Source of the DNA: CAUYUA01 sp963575675
Lineage (GTDB): Bacteria; Pseudomonadota; Alphaproteobacteria; Azospirillales; Azospirillaceae
Reading direction: 5' to 3'
Length of the DNA: 18,097 nt
NCBI GenBank assembly: GCA_963575675.1
Contig: CAUYUA010000255.1
Coordinates: 1 to 18,097, forward strand
The translations under genes were made by a program, and so were the position numbers. The notes below the pieces were generated by a model that was not told where the DNA came from, searched no databases, and saw nothing but the letters and a program-made list of their open reading frames with translations. Positions 13,777-18,097 of this stretch are shown here, piece by piece (the stretch's first letter is position 1; every line of letters begins with the position of its first letter).

Positions 13777-14347
13777 GTTTGTTTTCGGTTGATGTTAACT
13801 GCGGTGACTGCAAATCTAGTTCGGCCTGACTTGGTTTGAGATAGAATACTTCCTCGCCGCCGGCGAATTTCTCGAAGGCGTGGGCGAGATGTGCCAGCCC
13901 GTCTTCGCCGCCGATGCGGTGCACGTCGAGCATGGGCTGGAGAAACGGCGAGACATCGACGGCGGCGTTGTGTTTGGCGATGAGCGCGGCGATCTGATTG
14001 ATGCGTTCGCGCTGTAGTCCTTGAAGGCGGACCGTGCGCTTGAAGTGTTCGAGTTCCACGTAGGATTCGTTCTTCCACTTGGTCCGTGATGCTGCCCAGG
14101 CAGCATTGGTCCACAGGATTGCCCATTCGCGGGGCGATCCTGGCGGAGGTAGTTGAATATGGTAACCTTCCCAGCCGGACAGGCGCGGGACCATCCACAG
14201 CGGGACCGCTTTATAGTTGTGCGCCGCCGGGTTGGCGCGCTCCAAATCCCACACGGCTTCGACCCACGCCGCCGGCGTGGACAGAGTGCAAGTATTGAAG
14301 AGGAGCCAGTGGAGTTCGTCGGCGGTGAAGGTGATGGCGGAGTTCAT
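13667..14347 (-). CDS. Uncharacterised protein (226 aa)
   Basis: ATG 14347 overlaps the preceding stop by ATGA. The first 90 residues are Trp-rich (WLLFN, WVEAVW, LWMVP, WEGYH, WAILWTNAAWAA), followed by a helical middle and a polar Ser/Thr-rich tail. The last 36 residues are encoded by DNA also used by the next gene in a second frame. I recognise no family, and no membrane helix is convincing despite the aromatic richness. The first part could form a carbohydrate- or protein-binding surface, but this is not supported beyond composition. Confidence 0.65.
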   Translation of the reverse strand: MNSAITFTADELHWLLFNTCTLSTPAAWVEAVWDLERANPAAHNYKAVPLWMVPRLSGWEGYHIQLPPPGSPREWAILWTNAAWAASRTKWKNESYVELEHFKRTVRLQGLQRERINQIAALIAKHNAAVDVSPFLQPMLDVHRIGGEDGLAHLAHAFEKFAGGEEVFYLKPSQAELDLQSPQLTSTENKHEESITATSTSTGNDSRSDAILAVSLTEAILGGSKR

Positions 14348-14589
14348 GTAGATTCGTAGGCTTTCCGGCGCTGCGTTTTGGTCATCATCAACAGGATCTT
14401 TCCGATAGCTACGCCGTCGGTGTCGCCCCGTTCTACAGCCTGCGTGAGGCAGAATATTATGTGGTGGTCCTCAAAGTTCGGGTCGTCGAGAACCATGTGG
14501 AGGTTCCCGCCGACCCCGTTGCCCGGTTTGGAGTAGTACCGCCGAATCTGCGCGATAAAAGCTGGAGTAACAGTTGGTTTCGTTGTCAT
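14344..14589 (-). CDS. Small conserved-looking phage protein (81 aa)
   Basis: The product begins MTTKPTVTPAFIAQIRRYY. The core IRRYYSKPGNGVGGNLHMVL, the following DDPNFEDHHIIFCL and the end LLMMTKTQRRKAY match a layout I associate with small phage proteins in which a G-N-G-V-G-G-x-L-H-x-V-L-D-D motif precedes a helix. I know no biochemical role for it. It is the first gene after a 180-base stretch with several hairpins, so it may begin an mRNA that includes the helicase and the AAA+ gene. A 6-bp palindrome lies 11 bases upstream of its ATG. Confidence 0.65.
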   Translation of the reverse strand: MTTKPTVTPAFIAQIRRYYSKPGNGVGGNLHMVLDDPNFEDHHIIFCLTQAVERGDTDGVAIGKILLMMTKTQRRKAYEST

Positions 14590-14600
14590 CGTGATATGTA

Positions 14601-14615
14601 GGCACGTCGCGTGCC
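14601..14615 (-). promoter_or_regulatory. Small palindrome upstream of the 81-aa gene
   Basis: GGCACG (14601-14606) and CGTGCC (14610-14615) form a perfect 6-bp dyad with a 3-base centre. It lies 11 bases before the ATG at 14589, where it could hide or mark the translation start or bind a repressor. No clear -10/-35 pair was found nearby (a weak TAATCT lies further upstream). Confidence 0.3.
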
Positions 14616-14663
14616 AAGATTAGAAAGTAATAGTGGTACACATAGTAAAAAGATGTCCCATTC

Positions 14664-14752
14664 GCCGTCGCTTCGCTCCGGCTCAAGGCCCACCGCTTCG
14701 CGGTGGGTCCCGGATACGAGAAGGGCCGCCCAGCTTTCGCCGAGCGGCCCTT
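14664..14752 (-). terminator. Cluster of three hairpins after the 234-aa gene
   Basis: On the minus strand, 20 bases past the stop at 14772, come three hairpins in a row. (1) 14752-14721: 9-bp arms AAGGGCCGC/GCGGCCCTT extended by an inner CGGC-GAAA-GCTG, giving a stem capped by a GNRA tetraloop. (2) 14707-14689: 8-bp CCCACCGC/GCGGTGGG capped by GAA. (3) 14682-14664: GCCG/CGGC with an inner GC-GAA-GC cap. A TTTTT tract lies only about 13 bases after the third. Together they should end transcription or protect the mRNA end of the 234-residue gene. The third shares 14 of its bases with the 17.6 kb terminator. Confidence 0.6.
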
Positions 14753-14771
14753 GTGATACTGTTGGTTGCGG

Positions 14772-15476
14772 CTACGCCTTCGGAGCGGTCGCGGCGCGGC
14801 TGGCTTTCTTCTTGTCGGCCTCGGCGATACGCGCCGTGAGGTCAAGGAACCGGGCGACTGCGGCGCCGAGCGCGGTGACCAGCGCGGCCGGCGTGGCGGC
14901 GAGTCCGAGGGCAGCGGCGGCTTCGCCCTGCTTCTTCTCGGTCTCGGCGGGAGTCGCGCCGGTGAGGCGCATTGCCACGTTGAGGTGGCCCATCCGCAGG
15001 CCGAGTTCGCCCTGCTCCTTCTTCATGACCGTGAGGCTGTTGGATGCTTTCTGCGGCGGATTCTTGAGCAGCTCGGCGAACTTGACGGGATCGACGACGT
15101 GACGGGTCACGCCGTTGACCGTTTCCTGCTTCCACGCCTTGTCGTTGGCGTCCTCAAGGAGCTTCTCTTCCAGGCCGGCGACGAAGGCCTCGTACAGGCC
15201 AGCGTGAGCGCGGTCTTGCTCTTCCTTAATCGCGTTGATGATGCCGAGCTTCTGCTTGGGCGTCGGCGCCTCGATTTCGTAGTAGTCGTACGGGATCTGG
15301 ACCTTTGCCGGGACCAGCTTGGAGCCGTCCTTCGACGGGACCATGGTCGCCTTATCCTGCGTGTTAATCACGCCGTGCCGCTCTACGAGAGCGAAGGACG
15401 CGCCGCCGGTCAACGTGACCGTGAACTTATTGGCGGGCGGGATTGCGGCGGATGCTGTTGCGTTTTCGTTGCTCAT
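14772..15476 (-). CDS. Uncharacterised protein (234 aa), Ala/Lys-rich C-terminus
   Basis: ATG 15476 follows the A-rich leader GTAAAAACAT. The first 70 residues look beta-rich (FTVTLTGGASFALVERHGV), then a helical region follows (KLGIINAIKEEQDRA, EEKLLEDANDKAWKQE), and the C-terminal third is Ala-rich helix ending in a basic Lys/Ala tail. I recognise no family. It appears to sit alone between a 96-base gap upstream and the hairpin cluster downstream, and its codons are the most GC-rich of the right part. That arrangement suggests a separately controlled, possibly abundant protein such as a DNA-binding or structural protein. This is inference from layout. Confidence 0.7.
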   Translation of the reverse strand: MSNENATASAAIPPANKFTVTLTGGASFALVERHGVINTQDKATMVPSKDGSKLVPAKVQIPYDYYEIEAPTPKQKLGIINAIKEEQDRAHAGLYEAFVAGLEEKLLEDANDKAWKQETVNGVTRHVVDPVKFAELLKNPPQKASNSLTVMKKEQGELGLRMGHLNVAMRLTGATPAETEKKQGEAAAALGLAATPAALVTALGAAVARFLDLTARIAEADKKKASRAATAPKA

Positions 15477-15572
15477 ATGTTTTTACTTTTTTGAGGTTTC
15501 TGCTACTAGTAGTTGGCCCAGTTGAACGGCGGGCCGCCCGGTTTTCCGAGAGGAAATTGTGTAGGACAAAAG

Positions 15573-16121
15573 TTATTCTGCAGGAGTTGTGCCAGGTGGT
15601 AAGTATGTAATAATCCTGCTGCCATTCGGCAGGAGGAAATCGAAGTCGCCTAGTTCCAGGATCGTCGAGGACTTGTCGATCGCGCCATCGATGTAGGTAT
15701 AGTCCGCGGCGGAAGGCCAGTCGAAGATGATGCTGGAGCCGACCTCGCGGGACTTGCCAACAATTTCGAAACATTGGTCGATAGTAAGGTACGCGAAGAG
15801 TCCTTCGCATACCACGAGACAGTTGTCCGTCACAAAATGTTCCCACTTGTCGAGAATACTTTCCGAGTTAAATGATCCATCAACATAGAAATCATTGTGA
15901 CTGTCACGCTCGTAGGACTCCACGACGAGCTTGTCTTTGTCGAACATGTATACCGACTTGGTACCTCTGTATGGGCACTGGTATCCACAGCCGATGTTGA
16001 TTACCCGTTCCGGCGCGACCCAATCCACGGCGCTCTGGTACAGAGCCCGGCGAAGCCGGAGGTTTCGATATGCCGGATGCGCCGAGATTTGGCGGGCGGC
16101 GAGGGTTTCGAAGGCGTTCAT
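15573..16121 (-). CDS. Leucine-carboxyl-methyltransferase-like SAM methyltransferase
   Basis: This gene encodes 182 residues. Motif I is VINIGCGYQCP (40-50), strand 2 ends in an acidic MFDKD (D61), and CEGLFAYLTIDQC (105-117), followed by GSSIIFDW (128-135), is the EG-x-x-x-YL ... S-x-I-x-F-D pattern of the leucine carboxyl methyltransferase (LCM/PPM1) family. The protein is much shorter than the usual 270-300 residues, lacking most of the C-terminal part. The methyl acceptor is unknown; carboxyl groups of proteins or small molecules are the family habit. It is the first gene after a candidate promoter and repeat cluster. No ribosome binding site is visible before ATG 16121. Confidence 0.65.
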   Translation of the reverse strand: MNAFETLAARQISAHPAYRNLRLRRALYQSAVDWVAPERVINIGCGYQCPYRGTKSVYMFDKDKLVVESYERDSHNDFYVDGSFNSESILDKWEHFVTDNCLVVCEGLFAYLTIDQCFEIVGKSREVGSSIIFDWPSAADYTYIDGAIDKSSTILELGDFDFLLPNGSRIITYLPPGTTPAE

Positions 16122-16144
16122 ACATGGTTCGAGTAGTTGTGCTT

Positions 16145-16161
16145 GTTAGGCACCGGCGAAA
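16145..16161 (+). repeat. Direct repeat copy near the promoter start site
   Basis: GTTAGGCACCGGCGAAA at 16145-16161 nearly repeats GTTAGCACCGGCGAAA at 16191-16206, differing by one inserted G. This copy overlaps the first base of the -10 box and the expected start point of the minus-strand promoter, where a bound protein would block transcription. Confidence 0.55.
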
Positions 16162-16189
16162 TTATACTGTGCATTATTGCCCAAGTCTC
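16161..16189 (-). promoter_or_regulatory. Candidate sigma-70-type promoter for the methyltransferase gene
   Basis: A perfect TATAAT lies on the minus strand at 16161-16166, and 17 bases upstream is GAGACT (16184-16189), matching the central G-A-C of TTGACA. The expected start is near 16154, about 33 bases before ATG 16121. The -10 box is good, the -35 is weak, so help from a regulator would be expected. It sits between two copies of a 12-bp element. Confidence 0.45.
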
Positions 16190-16193
16190 TGTT

Positions 16194-16228
16194 AGCACCG
16201 GCGAAACCTCCGAGGTTTCGCCGGTGCT
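16194..16228 (-). repeat. Perfect 16-bp inverted repeat (terminator or operator)
   Basis: AGCACCGGCGAAACCT (16194-16209) and its exact complement (16213-16228) are separated by only CCG. It lies 13 bases past the stop of the 84-residue gene and just upstream of the -35 box. As RNA it is a very stable hairpin but has no T-tract. As DNA it holds two inverted copies of the element found again over the start point, so it may be an operator. Confidence 0.65.
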
Positions 16229-16241
16229 TACTATGAATGAT

Positions 16242-16496
16242 TCAACGGTTATCCCTCGCGGCCCTCGCCGCGGCATAGGCCGCGTCCGCGACACGTTTCG
16301 CCGCGAGATGCAGCGCCAGCGCTTTGTCGTCCATTGGTTCGCGAAGTACCGCGCGGGGGCGCATATGGAACTTTAAGCCCCGTCTGTCTATCGCAGATTC
16401 GATGATTTTACCTATGTTGATGCCGCGCCGCGGCATGAGCGGTGTCGCCGGATTAATGGCGACGTGACTGATATGACTGGCGAAGTGTGGGTTCAT
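16242..16496 (-). CDS. Small uncharacterised basic protein (84 aa)
   Basis: ATG 16496 is preceded by an A-rich leader with AAAGGA about ten bases upstream, a possible ribosome binding site. The product begins MNPHFASHISHVAINPATPL, is basic, and ends in an Ala/Arg-rich helix (KRVADAAYAAARAARDNR). No family is recognised. It lies 3 bases after the preceding stop and is the last gene before the repeat-promoter cluster, so it probably closes the early small-gene run. Confidence 0.5.
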   Translation of the reverse strand: MNPHFASHISHVAINPATPLMPRRGINIGKIIESAIDRRGLKFHMRPRAVLREPMDDKALALHLAAKRVADAAYAAARAARDNR

Positions 16497-16499
16497 GAG

Positions 16500-16802
16500 T
16501 TATTTTTCCTTTCTGGTTTCTAGTATCTTGGTGATCTTGTCGGAGATCGCGATATATTCCTCCACTGCGATTCGAAGATGCTTTGCCGCCGTCGGTTTGT
16601 TACGCGGCGAGATCGCCATTTCCTCATACATGGTGCGGCACGGCCGCTTGGTGCGGAGCAGGACAGTGAGGTGTGCGAGATCGATAGCTATTCCGCGCTG
16701 TTTCAGTCGGAGATCCCGCAGGGTGGGACATGTGAGCATAGGTCCCTGCATTAACTCGACAAACTTGTCGAAGTCCAGGCGTGGTGTTGATTTCTTTTTC
16801 AT
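16500..16802 (-). CDS. Uncharacterised basic protein (100 aa)
   Basis: ATG 16802 overlaps the stop of the 3D-domain gene by ATGA, and an AAAGG lies about 8 bases upstream. The protein begins MKKKSTPRLDFDKFVEL and is highly basic and helical, with two cysteines (CPTLRDL, RPCRTMY) and a Lys/Arg-rich C-terminus (KILETRKEK). It has no membrane segment. A nucleic-acid-binding role fits the charge but no family is recognised. Confidence 0.6.
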   Translation of the reverse strand: MKKKSTPRLDFDKFVELMQGPMLTCPTLRDLRLKQRGIAIDLAHLTVLLRTKRPCRTMYEEMAISPRNKPTAAKHLRIAVEEYIAISDKITKILETRKEK

Positions 16803-17101
16803 TTGATTACCTTTATGTTGACTGTCTTTTTACCTAATTGCAAAGCTTTCCGGTGGTCCTTCACGAAGAAGTCCCACCGTCCATCGTATCGACGCGCCGT
16901 GCGATCTTGCACCACGAACACGCGATTGGTGAATAGTCCCGGAATCGTGCACGCAACCCGCGAGCCGAGCGGGAACGAACGGGGCGCGGCGACCGTGACG
17001 CCTTCGACGGGCCGGTCGCCGCTGGCGGTGATCCCGGCGGCATCGGGGCCGCAGCAAAGGCGGCAAGCGCAGTAGAACGTGGCGACGAAGATGTTGGTCA
17101 T
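16799..17101 (-). CDS. 3D-domain protein (YuiC/MltA-barrel-like)
   Basis: This gene encodes 100 residues that match the 3D (three-aspartate) domain end to end: ATFYCACRLCCG (7-18), then GITASGDRP (23-31), then the barrel strand APRSFPLGSRV (39-49), and the three aspartates at D66, D73 and D77 (VQDRTARRYDGRWDF), then H-x-x-x-ALQLGKKTVNI. Known 3D domains form a double-psi beta-barrel that cuts peptidoglycan in MltA and YuiC. There is no signal peptide, and its place among small early-type genes is unusual for a lysis enzyme; it may need a holin, ride in the virion, or have another role. It overlaps both neighbours by ATGA. Confidence 0.8.
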   Translation of the reverse strand: MTNIFVATFYCACRLCCGPDAAGITASGDRPVEGVTVAAPRSFPLGSRVACTIPGLFTNRVFVVQDRTARRYDGRWDFFVKDHRKALQLGKKTVNIKVIK

Positions 17102-17340
17102 AAGATGCCGTCGCGCTCCTTGAGTTCCTGGCGCAAGGTGTCCACTTGTTCCAGTAGTCTTTCGATGATGTAAAGAGTCACCAACGGTTCGCCGGAGAGT
17201 CGATTTGCCGCGGAGAGCAGTTCTTTATTGTCAAGGCGGTCAAGCTCGTCGGACAACCGATCGCCAAGCTCCTGTTCCGTGATAATCCTGCGCTGGTAGG
17301 ACCAGCAAGCGGATTCGATGGCGGCTATGTTGATTTTCAT
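17098..17340 (-). CDS. Small coiled-coil-like protein (80 aa)
   Basis: I choose ATG 17340 (MKINIAAIESACWSYQRRII); a longer upstream version is Arg/Pro-rich and overlaps the next gene. The C-terminal half (LYIIERLLEQVDTLRQELKE) has clear heptad-like Leu/Ile spacing, and the middle is acidic (DRLSDELDRLDNKEL). The product is probably an elongated helical protein that forms dimers. No family is recognised. Its stop overlaps the start of the 3D-domain gene by ATGA. Confidence 0.6.
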   Translation of the reverse strand: MKINIAAIESACWSYQRRIITEQELGDRLSDELDRLDNKELLSAANRLSGEPLVTLYIIERLLEQVDTLRQELKERDGIL

Positions 17341-17363
17341 AGTTATGGTTGTAGAATTGTCAG

Positions 17364-17555
17364 CTAGTTCTGGCGGAAGTGCAGGAAGAATCTCGTCCGC
17401 AGTTCGTTCCGGTGCCAGTACTCGGCGGTATGGTTTCCGGCGAGCGCCGCCTTGAGCACGAGGCACCACAGTTGGAAATCGCTGCGGTCCCGCGCCGCGG
17501 CGACCGCTGCGAGCATAGGATTCGCCGCCTTCGCGACGATCGGTTTCTTGTTCAT
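17364..17555 (-). CDS. Small uncharacterised protein (63 aa)
   Basis: ATG 17555 is chosen because AAGGAG (minus strand, 17560-17565) lies 4 bases upstream, the clearest Shine-Dalgarno sequence in the window. The longer start at 17585 would ignore it. The protein begins MNKKPIVAKAANPMLAAVAA, and its second half is rich in aromatic and basic residues (AEYWHRNELRTRFFLHFRQN). It is the first gene after the 17.6 kb terminator. No family is recognised. Confidence 0.6.
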   Translation of the reverse strand: MNKKPIVAKAANPMLAAVAAARDRSDFQLWCLVLKAALAGNHTAEYWHRNELRTRFFLHFRQN

Positions 17556-17559
17556 TAGT

Positions 17560-17565
17560 CTCCTT
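17560..17565 (-). promoter_or_regulatory. Strong ribosome binding site (decides the start at 17555)
   Basis: AAGGAG on the minus strand, 4 bases before ATG. It is unusual here, since most genes in this window lack such a site. Confidence 0.7.
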
Positions 17566-17588
17566 ATGTAGTTAACCGCCAGCATTCA

Positions 17589-17628
17589 CTCTCAAAGTAA
17601 AAGCGCGCCGTCGCTTCGCTCGGCGCGC
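17589..17628 (-). terminator. Intrinsic terminator
   Basis: On the minus strand GCGCGCCG (17628-17621) pairs with CGGCGCGC (17610-17603) across the 10-base loop AGCGAAGCGA, which can itself close as GC-GAA-GC. It is directly followed by TTTTACTTT (17602-17594). Strong stem plus T-tract is the classic form. It ends the transcript from the 65-residue gene; the next gene downstream has its own strong ribosome site. Confidence 0.75.
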
Positions 17629-17655
17629 CAACAGGCCGGGTGGGTCATAATGTGG

Positions 17656-17853
17656 TTAGGTTGTGGGAAGTCTGAATAGCTGCGCCGTGGCGGCGTGAAC
17701 CAAGTTGATTGCTTTCTCACTCTCCTTGAAGAATACCATCGCTTCCGGCGTGGTGTATTCCGGCTCTGCTAATAGTAGGTTCCGCGCCTCCCGCAGCGCT
17801 GACACCGCAAGGTACAGTTGTCCGTCAATTTCGTCTCTTGTGCTGGTCTTCAT
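17656..17853 (-). CDS. Small uncharacterised protein (65 aa)
   Basis: ATG 17853 to TAA 17656. The product begins MKTSTRDEIDGQLYLAVSAL and is almost wholly helical (LYLAVSALREARNLLL, then AMVFFKESEKAINLVHAATAQL), like a two-helix hairpin. It is soluble with no cysteine. It sits before the 17.6 kb terminator, so it ends its transcript. No family is recognised and no clear ribosome binding site precedes it. Confidence 0.55.
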   Translation of the reverse strand: MKTSTRDEIDGQLYLAVSALREARNLLLAEPEYTTPEAMVFFKESEKAINLVHAATAQLFRLPTT

Positions 17854-17868
17854 ATCAGTGATTCATTG

Positions 17869-18081
17869 CTAATTCCCGCCGAGTTCTTGGCCGATCTCGT
17901 AGGCCGACAAGACAACAACTTGGTCTATGAACCAAGTCCGGAACCTGGACAACCCGAAGGTTGTGCGGAATCCGTATACCACATATCCACGGAATGTGTT
18001 AATCCCGAGCGGGATGATGCAGTTGTACAGGTTGTTCACGTGACTCTCCCGCCGGCGGATCTCTTCAAATTTGTGTTTCAT
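17869..18081 (-). CDS. Small uncharacterised protein (70 aa)
   Basis: ATG 18081 follows GGGAGTCAGGAT, which can serve as a ribosome binding site. The product begins MKHKFEEIRRRESHVNNLYN and has a mixed, aromatic-rich middle (GYVVYGFRTTFGLSRFRTWF) and an acidic end. It has one Cys and no clear membrane helix. The gene is complete at its right end within the window, but its promoter and upstream neighbours lie outside. No family is recognised. Confidence 0.55.
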   Translation of the reverse strand: MKHKFEEIRRRESHVNNLYNCIIPLGINTFRGYVVYGFRTTFGLSRFRTWFIDQVVVLSAYEIGQELGGN

Positions 18082-18097
18082 ATCCTGACTCCCGCCA

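Noticed and set aside
15477..15572. Promoter or small gene in the 96-base gap
   Set aside because: It holds only a short CTACTAGTAG palindrome and a weak GC hairpin; no -10/-35 pair and no convincing frame.

Overview
The window looks like part of a tailed double-stranded DNA phage genome (or an integrated or metagenomic copy of one). All 28 genes I support lie on the minus strand, so transcription runs from right (18 kb) to left (1 kb). The genes are packed tightly: twelve junctions are 4-base ATGA/GTGA stop-start overlaps, the mark of translationally coupled phage operons. Hand counts on single lines give about 60% G+C in the middle and about 40-43% in the leftmost 1.1 kb. I see no bacterial housekeeping gene, rRNA or tRNA. 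The host cannot be named from the sequence. Many starts lack a Shine-Dalgarno sequence and carry an A-rich AAACA-type leader instead.

Right part (14.3-18.1 kb): mostly small uncharacterised genes, a 3D-domain protein, a leucine-carboxyl-methyltransferase-like enzyme, and a 234-residue protein that appears to sit in its own unit. These are separated by strong hairpins, one with a T-tract (17.6 kb), and by a candidate promoter (16.16-16.19 kb) surrounded by three copies of a 12-bp element. Middle (8.2-14.3 kb): two overlapping unknown genes, a large SNF2-like helicase with a poly-aspartate tail, an NtrC/PspF-type AAA+ ATPase without its usual DNA-binding domain, three unknown small genes, and a Cas4-like PD-(D/E)XK nuclease.

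Recombination block (6.3-9.1 kb): Cas4-like nuclease, an unknown protein, a Sak4-like RecA-fold ATPase and an SSB-like protein, a plausible phage homologous-recombination set. It is followed by about 230 bases of non-coding DNA able to form two successive three-way-junction structures of nearly the same layout.

Replication block (0-5.1 kb): a methyltransferase, then a family A DNA polymerase in two pieces. The N-terminal gene carries a uracil-DNA-glycosylase-like domain, a DEDDy 3'-5' exonuclease and the thumb region. The C-terminal gene carries palm motifs A, B and C. A complete ATP-dependent DNA ligase gene lies exactly between them, joined on both sides by ATGA overlaps. Next come a 67-residue unknown, an HNH homing-type endonuclease in AT-rich DNA, and the start of a DUF3987-like helicase/primase ATPase that runs off the left edge.

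The strongest leads for something new are the ligase-split polymerase, the tandem three-way junctions, the phage-borne sigma-54-activator-like ATPase next to the SNF2 helicase, and the promoter wrapped in repeats.
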